Program-made: the position numbers and the translations under genes | Origin: an uncultured Prevotella sp. | Lineage (GTDB): Bacteria > Bacteroidota > Bacteroidia > Bacteroidales > Bacteroidaceae | Assembly: GCA_946998205.1 (NCBI GenBank) | Contig: CAMPYJ010000050.1 | Coordinates: 1-16,555, forward strand | Direction: 5' to 3' | Length of the DNA stretch: 16,555 nucleotides | The notes under the pieces: generated by a model | Database searches by the model: none | What the model saw: the letters and a program-made list of their open reading frames with translations, nothing else | What the model was told of the DNA's origin: nothing | Shown here: piece after piece, positions 1 through 7,837 of the stretch | Position numbering within the stretch: position 1 is the stretch's first letter | Layout: each line of letters begins with the position of its first letter

Positions 1-51
1 ACCTCAAAAATAGTCTCACAATCTGTCAAAGCTAATTTATAGAACCGCCCT
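1..51. repeat. Insertion-element end (L type), cut by the window edge
   Basis: The first 51 bases are identical to 8045-8095, the L end of the 258-bp element at 7838-8095. The outer terminus is the inverted repeat AGGGCGGTTCTATAAATTA, read here on the minus strand and ending at 51; the body of the element runs off the left edge. Whether it belongs to a full IS or to another non-autonomous copy cannot be told from here. Confidence 0.85.
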
Positions 52-100
52 TATGTGAGCGATTTTCCCTTTAGCGAAGCTGTTTCCAGCCACGTTTCAC

Positions 101-205
101 CCGGCGCATGGGGGATGAATTTCAATCTCCATGCCTTTTCCGTCCAATCTGCATGCTTTAAGACACCAATCTCGATGCTTTTGGAAATCATTTTAATAAT
201 GCTTT
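101..205. repeat. Degenerate 22-bp-period repeat array A
   Basis: Three clear units start at 123, 145 and 167, exactly 22 bp apart. They begin CAATCTCCATGCC, CAATCTGCATGCT and CAATCTCGATGCT. Weaker flanking units keep the ATG core at about 108 and 199. The period is not a multiple of three, so the protein frame shifts from unit to unit and the repetition is at the DNA level. A 64-codon minus-strand frame (51-245) covers it but looks like no known protein. The rest of 52-339 shows no gene or clear terminator. Confidence 0.6.
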
Positions 206-339
206 CTAATATTCTGTATGTCAGTTGGTTATGGAGACGTATCATCTTGCGCGTGAGAAAGAGCTTTTTGGGTGATTAGCTGTTTAAAAGTTGTTGTTGT
301 ATCTGTGATCTATCCTTAACAATGATGACGACTCTTGTT

Positions 340-1452
340 TTAAAGTTCCGAATCCTTGAGTTTCTCCGCATTCTCTGCTACGGTCAGCGCATCTATCATT
401 GCTTGAATGTCACCATTGACAAAGCCTTGCAGGTCGTGAGTGGTGTAGCCAATGCGGTGGTCAGTGACACGTCCTTGTGGATAGTTGTAGGTACGAATCT
501 TCGCACTGCGGTCGCCGGTAGATACCAATGACTTGCGTCGGTTGGCAATATCGTCAATGTACTTTTGATGCTCACGGTCGTAGATAAAGGTACGTAAGCG
601 CGACAGCGCACGTTCCTTGTTCTTAGGTTGGTCGCGCGTCTCGGTACATTCTATGAGAATTTCCTCCACTTCGCCGGTGTTGGGGTTCTTCCATGGGTAG
701 CGCAGGCGAACGCCCGATTCAACCTTGTTTACGTTCTGCCCGCCGGCTCCCGAGCTTCTGAAGGTGTCCCATTTGATGTCACCCTCATTGATGTTCACCT
801 CGAATTGGTCCGCCTCTGGCAACACAGCCACCGTAGCAGCCGACGTGTGCATGCGTCCCTGGGTCTCTGTGGCAGGCACGCGCTGCACACGGTGTACGCC
901 ACTTTCGTACTTCAACGTACCGTAGACATTGTCGCCACTCACCGCAAAGTCGATTTCTTTGTAGCCACCCACCGAGCCTTCGTTGACCGATGTGACACTT
1001 AGCGTCCAACCTTTCGAGTCGCAGTAATGCTTATACATGTTAAACAAGTCGCCCGCAAACAGGGCTGCCTCATCTCCTCCCGTGCCAGCACGTATTTCCA
1101 TTTGTACGTTCTTGGCATCTTCAGGGTCTTTTGGCACTAATGCCAGTTTTATCTCTTCTTCCAGCTGTGGCCTCAGCGCTTCGTTTGCCTGCAGCTCCTC
1201 ACGCGCCATCTCCTTCATGTCGGCGTCCGTCTCATGGGCGAGGATGTCCTTCGACTCTTTGATGCCGTTCAGGCAGGCTATGTATCGCTTGCGGATGTCC
1301 ATGATGTCACCCAGGTCTTTATATTCTTTCGTCAGCTTGACGTACCGGGGTTGATCGGCGATGACGCTGGGGTCGGTAATCAGTGTAGACACTTCCTCAA
1401 ACCTTGCCTCAAGTCCGTCAAGTTTGTGGAGGATGTTGTTGTTCTCTGTCAT
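340..1452 (-). CDS. prfA: Peptide chain release factor 1 (RF1)
   Basis: This encodes the class I release factor that reads UAA and UAG in the ribosomal A site and triggers peptidyl-tRNA hydrolysis. The 370-residue product is near the usual length of about 360. The catalytic GGQ lies at residues 237-239 within SSGAGGQNVNKVES. The stop-codon recognition tripeptide is PAT (193-195), matching the PxT type of RF1 and not the SPF of RF2. The block GTGGDEAALFAGDL (about 123-136) is also typical. The ATG start is 9 nt after the purM stop, so it is probably the last gene of the minus-strand run from phoH. The methyltransferase PrmC that modifies the GGQ glutamine is not in the window. No hairpin terminator is evident after the stop. 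Confidence 0.97.
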   Translation of the reverse strand: MTENNNILHKLDGLEARFEEVSTLITDPSVIADQPRYVKLTKEYKDLGDIMDIRKRYIACLNGIKESKDILAHETDADMKEMAREELQANEALRPQLEEEIKLALVPKDPEDAKNVQMEIRAGTGGDEAALFAGDLFNMYKHYCDSKGWTLSVTSVNEGSVGGYKEIDFAVSGDNVYGTLKYESGVHRVQRVPATETQGRMHTSAATVAVLPEADQFEVNINEGDIKWDTFRSSGAGGQNVNKVESGVRLRYPWKNPNTGEVEEILIECTETRDQPKNKERALSRLRTFIYDREHQKYIDDIANRRKSLVSTGDRSAKIRTYNYPQGRVTDHRIGYTTHDLQGFVNGDIQAMIDALTVAENAEKLKDSEL

Positions 1453-1461
1453 ATATGATTT

Positions 1462-2622
1462 TTAATATTCAAACTTTCCAAATTCTGATTGAATGGTCAA
1501 CGCGCGCGCTCCCTCTTCGATATGACCGATGATTTGTGCGTCGACATTGAAGTTTTTGCTGATGTCGATGATTTCTTGCGCGTGTTCGGGAGCCACATAT
1601 ATTTCCATGCGGTGCCCCATGTTGAACACCTTGTACATCTCTTTCCAATCGGTGCCACTGCAACGTTGGATGGTTTTGAATAGGGGAGGAACGGGGAACA
1701 TGTTGTCTTTCACCACTTTACAATTGTCGCTTACAAAGTGAAGCACCTTGGTTTGTGCGCCTCCCGTGCAATGAACCATGCCATGAATGTGGCTTCGGTG
1801 TGCATCCAACACCTTTTTAATAATAGGTGCATAGGTGCGAGTAGGAGAGAGAACCAAATGACCGGCATCAATTTCCACGCCTTCTATGCTGCTGGTGAGT
1901 TGATATTCGCCGCTATACACCAAGTCATCAGGCACGGCGTTGTCGTAACTTTCGGGGAACTTTTCTGCCAGATACTTGGCGAAGACATCGTGGCGAGCGC
2001 TGGTCAGTCCGTTGCTTCCCATGCCACCGTTGTATGTTTTCTCGTAGGTAGCCTGCCCCGTGCTGCTCAGTCCTACGATGACATCACCCGGGCGGATGTT
2101 GGCATTGTTGATGACGTCGGCGCGTTTCATGCGGCAGGTCACGGTAGAGTCGACGATGATGGTGCGCACCAAGTCGCCTACATCAGCCGTTTCGCCTCCT
2201 GTGGGGTAGATGCCAATGCCCATGTCTCGCATCTCTTGCAACAATTCATCCGTGCCGTTGATGATGGCGGAGATCACTTCACCGGGTATCAAGAGCTTGT
2301 TACGCCCGATGGTGCTCGACACCAAGATGTTGTCTACCGCACCCACGCACAGCAGGTCGTCGGTGTTCATCACGATGGCATCCTGCGCGATGCCCTTCCA
2401 AACGCTCAGGTCTCCGGTCTCTTTCCAGTACATGTAGGCCAGGGATGACTTGGTTCCGGCTCCGTCGGCGTGCATGATGTTGCAGTAGTCGGGGTCGCCT
2501 CCCAGAATGTCGGGAATGATTTTGCAGAAGGCTTGCGGGTAGATGCCCTTGTCGATGTTCTTGATGGCGTCGTGCACATCTTCCTTCGCGGCAGAGACAC
2601 CGCGCATCATATATCTGTCCAT
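1462..2622 (-). CDS. purM: Phosphoribosylformylglycinamidine cyclo-ligase (AIR synthetase)
   Basis: PurM closes the imidazole ring in step five of purine synthesis, converting FGAM to AIR with ATP in the cytoplasm. The 386-residue product is the longer form typical of Bacteroidetes, against about 345 in E. coli. Visible motifs are MRGVSAAKEDVH near the N terminus, the nucleotide/substrate loop HADGAGTKSS (about 51-60), MNTDDLLCVGA (85-95) and PTGGETADVGD (130-140). An in-frame TTG lies 9 nt upstream (2631), but the ATG at 2622 gives the family-like N terminus MDRYMMRGVS. The gene is 130 nt after aroE and 9 nt before prfA. The other purine gene here, purC, is three genes upstream, so the two steps share the same gene run but are not adjacent. 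No promoter of the usual Bacteroidetes form is obvious in the 130-nt gap. Confidence 0.95.
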   Translation of the reverse strand: MDRYMMRGVSAAKEDVHDAIKNIDKGIYPQAFCKIIPDILGGDPDYCNIMHADGAGTKSSLAYMYWKETGDLSVWKGIAQDAIVMNTDDLLCVGAVDNILVSSTIGRNKLLIPGEVISAIINGTDELLQEMRDMGIGIYPTGGETADVGDLVRTIIVDSTVTCRMKRADVINNANIRPGDVIVGLSSTGQATYEKTYNGGMGSNGLTSARHDVFAKYLAEKFPESYDNAVPDDLVYSGEYQLTSSIEGVEIDAGHLVLSPTRTYAPIIKKVLDAHRSHIHGMVHCTGGAQTKVLHFVSDNCKVVKDNMFPVPPLFKTIQRCSGTDWKEMYKVFNMGHRMEIYVAPEHAQEIIDISKNFNVDAQIIGHIEEGARALTIQSEFGKFEY

Positions 2623-2752
2623 GTGTGTCAATGTTTTTTTAGTTTGGTGAATATGCCGTTGGCGTGATGGCGAACAGCTGCACGAACAGCTCAGTTCTTC
2701 CTTTGGCTATTTGTCAACGCACATCATTGCCCGGGGGGGTAGGAAAGCGCAT

Positions 2753-3496
2753 CTATGCTTCGTGCCAGAACTCCCATGAGGCGAAAGCCTGCAGCAACAG
2801 CATTTCCAGTCCGTTCTTGACCGTCGCTCCCTGCTTGGCTCCCCGTTTCATGAAGAGCGTTTCATCGGGATTGTATATCAGGTCGTACAGCAGGTGATGG
2901 CTGTCCATCGCTTCGTATGGCAGCTGCGGACACACGTCGGCGTGTGGATACATCCCAACGGGCGTGCAGTTGACGATGACCTTGTATTCTTGTATGATTT
3001 CGGGGGTGACGTCATCATATTTCAGTGTGTTAGGAATGTTCTGCCGTGAGACGTGCTTTGTTTCGATTCCCAGCGACTTCAGGCCCGCGTCTGCGGCCTT
3101 TGCCGCCCCTCCGGTGCCTAAGATAAGCGCTTTCTTGTGAAACGTCTCGAGCAGCGGTTCGATGCTGCGCGTAAATCCGATGACATCGCTGTTGTAGCCT
3201 TTCAGGACGGTCTTCCTGCCCTTGTGCGTGACCTTGATCACGTTAACGGCGCCGATGGATTTGGCCTCCTGGCTGAGCTCGTCCAGATAGGGGATTACCT
3301 TTTCTTTGTAAGGCCTCGTGACGTTCAGTCCCTTGAGGTCGGGGTTGGATGCCAGCACTTCTTGAAGGTTCTCTATGTTGGGAATCTCGAAATTCACATA
3401 GGTGGCATTGATTCCCTCGTTCTGGAATTTCTCGTTGAAATAACCTACCGAGAATGAATGCCCGAGCGGGTAGCCTATCAGTCCGTATTTGTCCAT
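2753..3496 (-). CDS. aroE: Shikimate dehydrogenase
   Basis: AroE reduces 3-dehydroshikimate to shikimate with NADPH in aromatic amino acid synthesis. The product has 247 residues from the chosen start. It shows the N-terminal GLIGYPLGHSFS motif, NVTRPYKEK with the catalytic lysine at 64, GYNSDVIGF with the partner aspartate at 104, the dinucleotide loop GTGGAAKA (127-134), and NCTPVGMYP (177-184). The start is uncertain. An ATG at 3547 overlaps the ubiE stop as ATGA and would add 17 residues by translational coupling, and another ATG lies at 3502. I chose 3496 because MDKYGLIGYPLGHSFS is where family members usually begin. One oddity is arginine at 61, where NVTIPYKE is usual. Confidence 0.93.
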   Translation of the reverse strand: MDKYGLIGYPLGHSFSVGYFNEKFQNEGINATYVNFEIPNIENLQEVLASNPDLKGLNVTRPYKEKVIPYLDELSQEAKSIGAVNVIKVTHKGRKTVLKGYNSDVIGFTRSIEPLLETFHKKALILGTGGAAKAADAGLKSLGIETKHVSRQNIPNTLKYDDVTPEIIQEYKVIVNCTPVGMYPHADVCPQLPYEAMDSHHLLYDLIYNPDETLFMKRGAKQGATVKNGLEMLLLQAFASWEFWHEA

Positions 3497-3543
3497 GTTC
3501 ATGTTGTCGTTGTGCGAAAAACCCTTGGCGTGGTTCTTCCAAA

Positions 3544-4281
3544 TCATTCTTTTTCCGCGAAATACATCGTGCAGACCCCTAACGTCAGTCTCTTGAACGT
3601 CGCGTTGGAAAAGCCCGCTTTCCGTAAAATCTCAACCATCTGCTCACCCTGCGGAAAGGCTTCGATGGTTGACGTGAGATACCTGTACGCGTTCTTGTCC
3701 TTTGAAAGGAGTTTGCCGTAAAAGGGCAGGAGCGTGTGCGAGTACACCTTGAACAATTGTTTCATCGGGAACGACACGGGCTGTGTCAGCTCGACTACGC
3801 TCAGGTGCCCGCCCGGTTTCAGTACCCTGTGAATCTCTTTCAGCCCGCGGTCCAGGTCTTGAAAATTGCGAATGCCGAAGGCGGCCGTCACCGCATCGAA
3901 CGAATGGTCGGCGAATGACAGGGCCAGACAGTCTTCTTTTTGAAAGGAGACGATGTGTTCCAGATGCGCTTCGGCCACTTTCCGCTTGCCTATTTCCATC
4001 ATTCCTACCGAGATGTCGGCGCCCACCAGGTGCCTGGGGTGCAGCATCTTGGCCGACAGCATGGCGAAATCTCCGGTGCCGGTGGCTATGTCCAGCATGG
4101 CTTGGGGGGCGAAAGGCTCCAGCTGCCTGATGGCTTTTTCGCGCCATCGCCTGTCGATGTTCCATGACAGGCGATGGTTCAGCTCGTCGTACGTCGGCGC
4201 GATGCGGTCGAACATTCGCTCTACCTGCTGTTTCTTCTCGCCCTCCCGGCCATACGGCTTTATCTTTTCTTGTCCGTACAC
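3544..4281 (-). CDS. ubiE: Demethylmenaquinone methyltransferase (UbiE/MenG family)
   Basis: This SAM-dependent C-methyltransferase makes the last step of menaquinone synthesis. The bifunctional ubiquinone role of the family is unlikely, because Bacteroidetes use menaquinone. The 245-residue product has the UbiE signature YDELNHRLSWNIDRRWRE, SAM motif I DIATGTGDFAMLSA, the motif GIRNFQDLDRGLKEIHRVLKPGGHL, and a family-typical end. Translation appears to start at GTG (4281), giving MYGQEKIKPYG, a conserved opening in related genes. It begins 23 nt after purC and its TGA stop overlaps a possible aroE ATG, which suggests co-expression. Confidence 0.93.
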   Translation of the reverse strand: MYGQEKIKPYGREGEKKQQVERMFDRIAPTYDELNHRLSWNIDRRWREKAIRQLEPFAPQAMLDIATGTGDFAMLSAKMLHPRHLVGADISVGMMEIGKRKVAEAHLEHIVSFQKEDCLALSFADHSFDAVTAAFGIRNFQDLDRGLKEIHRVLKPGGHLSVVELTQPVSFPMKQLFKVYSHTLLPFYGKLLSKDKNAYRYLTSTIEAFPQGEQMVEILRKAGFSNATFKRLTLGVCTMYFAEKE

Positions 4282-4304
4282 GCTGTTGTGTGAATTGTAT
4301 TTTT

Positions 4305-5255
4305 TTATTTTAGCGATGCGAGATATTCACTGACATTCTTTTCAATGCGTGCGGACAAATCATCATGGTCGGCCGCCTTCTTGAACTTTTCGCCTGTGAT
4401 GTGTTCGTACAATTCAATGTAACGCTCGCTCACGCTTTCGGCGTATTCGTCGGTAATCTCCGGCATGGTCTGTCCTGGCTCGTTCATGAAGTCGTGCTCG
4501 ATGAGCCATTGGCGTACGAACTCTTTTGACAGTTGTCTCTGCGGCTCACCTTTCGCCAGTTTCTCCTCATAGCCGTCGGCGTAGAAGTAGCGGCTGGAGT
4601 CTGGGGTGTGGATTTCGTCGATGAGATAAATCTTGCCGTCTTTTTTGCCGAACTCATACTTGGTGTCCACGAGAATAAGGCCCTGTTTGGCTGCGATTTC
4701 CTGTCCCCGCGCGAACAATTTACGCGTGTAGTCCTCGATGATGGCGTAATCATCAGCCGGAACAATCCCCTGACGGATGATTTCTTCTTTTGAGATGTTG
4801 AGGTCGTGTCCTTCGTCAGCCTTTGTCGTTGGCGTGACGATGGGTTCCGGGAAGCGTTCGTTTTCCTTCATGCCGTCGGGCAGTTTCACTCCGCAAAGCT
4901 CTCTGGCTCCGGCCTTGTACTCGCGCCAAGCGCTGCCTGTCAGAATGCTGCGGATGATCATCTCAACACGAAAGCCTTCGCATTTCACGCCAACCGTCAC
5001 CATTGGGTCTGGCGTGGCAATCTTCCAGTTGGGGCAGATGTCTTTGGTAGAGTCGAGGAATTTGGCCGCTATCTGATTGAGGACCTGTCCTTTGAAAGGA
5101 ATTCCCTTGGGTAGAATCACGTCGAATGCGGAGATTCTGTCAGTGGCGACCATCACGAGCAGGTCATCGTTGATGTTGTAAACGTCGCGTACCTTGCCGT
5201 GGTAAACACTCTTTTGTCCATCGAAATGGAAATCGGTTTTTGTTAATGCTTTCAT
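4305..5255 (-). CDS. purC: Phosphoribosylaminoimidazole-succinocarboxamide synthase (SAICAR synthetase)
   Basis: PurC joins aspartate to CAIR using ATP, a late step of IMP synthesis. The 316-residue product carries the N-terminal YHGKVRDVYNI block, MVATDRISAFDVILPKGIP (ATP site) and the diagnostic IHTPDSSRYFYADGYE. It is longer than the roughly 240-residue E. coli enzyme and resembles the roughly 300-residue type with extra C-terminal sequence. The longest frame begins 27 nt upstream inside the end of phoH; the ATG at 5255 gives MKALTKTDFHFDGQ, a family-like start, and leaves a 10-nt gap after the phoH stop. That spacing argues for co-transcription with phoH. Confidence 0.95.
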   Translation of the reverse strand: MKALTKTDFHFDGQKSVYHGKVRDVYNINDDLLVMVATDRISAFDVILPKGIPFKGQVLNQIAAKFLDSTKDICPNWKIATPDPMVTVGVKCEGFRVEMIIRSILTGSAWREYKAGARELCGVKLPDGMKENERFPEPIVTPTTKADEGHDLNISKEEIIRQGIVPADDYAIIEDYTRKLFARGQEIAAKQGLILVDTKYEFGKKDGKIYLIDEIHTPDSSRYFYADGYEEKLAKGEPQRQLSKEFVRQWLIEHDFMNEPGQTMPEITDEYAESVSERYIELYEHITGEKFKKAADHDDLSARIEKNVSEYLASLK

Positions 5256-5265
5256 TGTTGTATGT

Positions 5266-6237
5266 TTAATCTTTAAACTCAAGTTTCTTTTCTCGGCCCT
5301 GGCTCTTGTCGTATGCCTCGTAGGCGTTCACGATTCTGGTGACCAATTTGTGGCGGACGATGTCTTTCTTGCCCAATTCAACCACGGAGATGCCTTCTAC
5401 GCCGCCCAATATTCTCAGGGCTTCTTTCAAGCCGCTCTTCTGCTCGTGTGGCAGGTCTATCTGTGTCATGTCGCCGGTGACGATCATTTTGGTGTTCCAT
5501 CCCATGCGGGTGAGGAACATTCTGATTTGGGCTGGGGTGGTGTTTTGCGCTTCATCAAGGATGACGACGGCGTCGCTCAACGTTCTGCCCCGCATGAAAG
5601 CCAGCGGTGCGATCTGGATGATGTGTTTCTCCATCATGTCCTGCAGCTTCACGGCGGGAATCATGTCTTCAAGCGCGTCGTACAGCGGTTGCAGGTATGG
5701 GTCTATCTTGTCCTTCATGTCTCCGGGCAGAAAGCCGAGTTTCTCTCCGGCCTCCACGGCGGGGCGGGATAGGATGATTTTCTTGGCTGCCTTTTCTTTC
5801 AGGGCTTTTACGGCCAGAGCAATGCTGAGATAGGTTTTGCCGGTGCCTGCCGGACCTACGGCGAACACCAGGTCTGAAGCGTCGTACGCGTCGATGAGTT
5901 TCTGCTGGTTCTCGCTCCGGCTCTTGATGGGGCGCCCCGATATGCTGTACGCCACGACATCCTTGATGGCGTCGGCCTTTGTCTTGTGGCCGTGGACGAT
6001 GTCCAGGATGTCTTCTTCCGTGATGGAGTTGTACTTCACGACGTGTTTCCGCATCAGCTCGACGTCTTCCTCCATCTTGGCCATCTCTTCCTCGTCACCC
6101 AATATGCGTATGACGTTTCCCCGGGCTACTATTCGCAATTTGGGAAACAGCGACTTGAGCATCTGCAGATGAGCGTTGCTGACCCCGTAGAAAGTGACGG
6201 GGTCTATGTCTTCCAGAACGATATGCTTCTCAATCAA
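5266..6237 (-). CDS. phoH: PhoH family P-loop ATPase
   Basis: A cytoplasmic PhoH/PhoH-L-type protein with an ATPase of the superfamily 1 helicase fold, probably acting in RNA metabolism; the exact role is not settled for the family. The 323 residues show an N-terminal nucleic-acid-binding-like region with RIVARGNVIRILG (about 35-47), Walker A GPAGTGKT (128-135), the SRPAVEAGEKLGFLPGD block, Walker B VVILDEAQN (224-232) and VTGDMTQIDLP. No ATG fits. The in-frame TTG at 6237 gives MIEKHIVLEDIDPVTFYG, which matches family openings, whereas an upstream TTG at 6267 overlaps the probable -7 box and would not be transcribed. It is the first gene of the minus-strand run to prfA. Confidence 0.92.
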   Translation of the reverse strand: MIEKHIVLEDIDPVTFYGVSNAHLQMLKSLFPKLRIVARGNVIRILGDEEEMAKMEEDVELMRKHVVKYNSITEEDILDIVHGHKTKADAIKDVVAYSISGRPIKSRSENQQKLIDAYDASDLVFAVGPAGTGKTYLSIALAVKALKEKAAKKIILSRPAVEAGEKLGFLPGDMKDKIDPYLQPLYDALEDMIPAVKLQDMMEKHIIQIAPLAFMRGRTLSDAVVILDEAQNTTPAQIRMFLTRMGWNTKMIVTGDMTQIDLPHEQKSGLKEALRILGGVEGISVVELGKKDIVRHKLVTRIVNAYEAYDKSQGREKKLEFKD

Positions 6238-6264
6238 TGTGTCGTGTACATTTAAATATTGTTG

Positions 6265-6272
6265 CAAATGTA
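6265..6272 (-). promoter_or_regulatory. Probable -7 box for phoH and the downstream gene run
   Basis: TACATTTG on the minus strand matches the Bacteroidetes TAnnTTTG -7 consensus. It would place the start of transcription near 6260, about 22 nt before the TTG start of phoH. No convincing -33 TTTG is seen 19-21 nt upstream, so the call rests on the -7 box and position. Confidence 0.45.
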
Positions 6273-6343
6273 CGAAAAAGATTAGACATTGGAGGTGCGG
6301 TGTTGGTGTTTTTTCGTAAAAGTTAAAAAAAAAGAAGTGCGCA

Positions 6344-6374
6344 TGGGTTAAGTGTTTTCTTTTTATTAATTTTG
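6344..6374 (+). promoter_or_regulatory. Probable promoter of the DUF5715-like gene
   Basis: TAATTTTG at 6367-6374 is a full match to TAnnTTTG. A weak -33 triplet (TGG in place of TTG) lies 20 nt upstream. Transcription would start near 6379, giving a leader of about 15 nt. It is divergent from the phoH promoter across about 80 bp. Confidence 0.45.
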
Positions 6375-6393
6375 TCGAGTTGAAGCCGTATTG

Positions 6394-7221
6394 ATGAAGA
6401 TTTCAAAGAAGAGATACATACAAGGTTTTGCCCTCTGCGTGGTGTTGCTGGGCATGGTGCGTTGCGTTTTTCCAGAGGTTGCTGGCGGGGGGTGCGCAAG
6501 GGGTGCCGCTTTCGCGGAGAATGGCCCGGATTCGCCAGCCGACACGGAGAGCGCGAGTGGGGGGCAACCCGTGAAATCCGCGGCCGCGGGCAATCCGGAG
6601 GCTCGTCCCGGCATGCGCTCAAAATTTCTCAACGCAGATGGTTCGCCCGTCAGGAACCGAATTTACAGCGTTCAGAATTTTTCCAAATCGTTTCCTGACC
6701 AGAATGATGTTCAGCTCGTCACCGCCATCAGACTGGGCGTGAAACCGGTGCTTGACCGCGCCGAGGCTGAAAGCAGGAAGGCTGAGTTGGTGTATGTTGG
6801 TGCGGATCCTTATTTCTATGTCGATCGGTTGAGAAGCAGCATTCCTTACCTTGTGCCACAGGCTGCCGTCTTGCTTCAGGACATTGGCCGCAACTTTTTT
6901 GACAGTCTGCAGGTGAAAGGGATTCCCCTTCATAAAATCATCGTCACCAGCGTGATGCGAAGTCGTGAGGACGTTCAGAAGTTGCGAGGTCATAATGGCA
7001 ACGCAAAGCCAAACAGCTGCCACCTTTACGGAACGACTTTCGACATTGGCTACAATCGCTACATTACCGTGCGTGACCCTGACGGACCTGCCCGGCGAAA
7101 GGTTCGTAACGACAGTTTGAAGTGGGTGTTGAGTGAGGTGCTGAACGATTTGCGCCATCTCAACCGCTGCTATGTTAAGTATGAAATACACCAAGGATGC
7201 TTTCACGTCACGGTGCGGTAG
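6394..7221 (+). CDS. Exported DUF5715-like protein with M15-peptidase-like metal motifs
   Basis: The 275-residue product starts with basic residues and a hydrophobic stretch (about 10-23), so it is exported or anchored by its N terminus. The cysteine at 24 lacks a proper lipobox. A low-complexity Gly/Ala/Ser-rich linker follows to about 70, then a domain resembling the Bacteroidales DUF5715 family. It contains SCHLYGTTFD (208-217), which fits the S-x-H-x2-G-x3-D zinc motif of M15 D,D-carboxypeptidases, and FHVTV near the end, which could supply the last histidine (271). A peptidoglycan peptidase or binding role is therefore inferred, not shown. ATG 6394 is preferred over the TTG at 6391. The stop is one base from the stop of the convergent downstream gene. 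Confidence 0.8.
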   Translation: MKISKKRYIQGFALCVVLLGMVRCVFPEVAGGGCARGAAFAENGPDSPADTESASGGQPVKSAAAGNPEARPGMRSKFLNADGSPVRNRIYSVQNFSKSFPDQNDVQLVTAIRLGVKPVLDRAEAESRKAELVYVGADPYFYVDRLRSSIPYLVPQAAVLLQDIGRNFFDSLQVKGIPLHKIIVTSVMRSREDVQKLRGHNGNAKPNSCHLYGTTFDIGYNRYITVRDPDGPARRKVRNDSLKWVLSEVLNDLRHLNRCYVKYEIHQGCFHVTVR

Positions 7222-7222
7222 G

Positions 7223-7789
7223 TCAGAAGCGGTACTCGTATTCAGCCAAGGTATGGGTGGCTTTGCCCGTCATGTTGAAATGATGATCCCTGACCATCCA
7301 CCTCTGCCGTGATTTCGGCGCCTTTGGGTTTAAGCATCTGGAGGTTTCGCGCAGGAGAAAGCCCTCTTTTGTCCTGTCAATGGTAAATCCGGAGGCTATG
7401 CGGGCAGACTTTCTGTCATATGAGTTGATTCGCCACAGCTCGAACCTGTCTTCCAGTGCCCATCCTGATTTGTTCCCCTTGTCCAGGCAGATGAACATGT
7501 ATTCGCCGTCGGGACTGAGGCTGGAGGATAAAATTTTAGCATATTTGTGTGGCGTAAAGTTGAGTTCTTCGTTGATGTTGAGTATTACATCCAGACAATA
7601 AAGCTTGTCTTTGCGAACGTAATACAGACTGTGACGCTTGTTGTCCGTGTACCTGGCCACCACCGAGGCGTCTTTCGGCAGATGTCCGGCAGCCACGTTG
7701 ACACGGTTGGCGATGGGTGTTTGGGCTGACAGAATCGTTGAGACGAATGGGAATAGGATTAAAGTCTTAAGTCTTCTTAATGTCATCAT
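7223..7789 (-). CDS. Secreted protein of unknown function, possible beta-propeller fragment
   Basis: I do not recognise a named family. The 188-residue product has a clear signal peptide (basic MTLRRLK, hydrophobic core, likely cut after SAQ near residue 23). The mature part has a stretch SSSLSPDGEYMFICL followed by RFELWRINSYDRKSARI. This resembles one blade of a TolB/PD40-type propeller, but the protein is too short for a whole one, so it may be a divergent fold. The longest frame begins at a TTG at 7801; the ATGs at 7789 and 7786 are better because the probable -7 box occupies 7799-7806. The message would then be nearly leaderless. It has its own promoter beside the element at 7838. Confidence 0.7.
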   Translation of the reverse strand: MMTLRRLKTLILFPFVSTILSAQTPIANRVNVAAGHLPKDASVVARYTDNKRHSLYYVRKDKLYCLDVILNINEELNFTPHKYAKILSSSLSPDGEYMFICLDKGNKSGWALEDRFELWRINSYDRKSARIASGFTIDRTKEGFLLRETSRCLNPKAPKSRQRWMVRDHHFNMTGKATHTLAEYEYRF

Positions 7790-7798
7790 AATCAATTG

Positions 7799-7830
7799 CA
7801 AAGATAACTCAAGAATCCGATACTCCCAAA
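7799..7830 (-). promoter_or_regulatory. Promoter of the secreted protein gene, next to the element
   Basis: On the minus strand TTTG (7830-7827) is followed after 20 nt by TATCTTTG (7806-7799), a full match to the Bacteroidetes -33/-7 pattern. Transcription would start about 4-7 nt before the ATG at 7789. The -33 box lies 8 bp from the R end of the element at 7838-8095. Confidence 0.65.
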
Positions 7831-7837
7831 TAATTAG

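Noticed and set aside
123..188. Possible CRISPR array
   Set aside because: Units are contiguous at 22 bp with no unique spacers, they diverge strongly, and there are no cas genes in the window.
51..245. 64-codon minus-strand ORF over repeat array A
   Set aside because: It is built from a 22-bp repeat whose period breaks the codon frame, and it resembles no known protein; a chance frame is more likely.
1738..2448. 236-codon plus-strand ORF
   Set aside because: It lies wholly antisense to purM, which has clear motifs; the length reflects codon bias on the opposite strand.
2632..2752. Riboswitch or attenuator upstream of purM
   Set aside because: There is a short AGCTG/CAGCT stem and a GAACAGCT direct repeat, but nothing matching the purine riboswitch core or a clear terminator.
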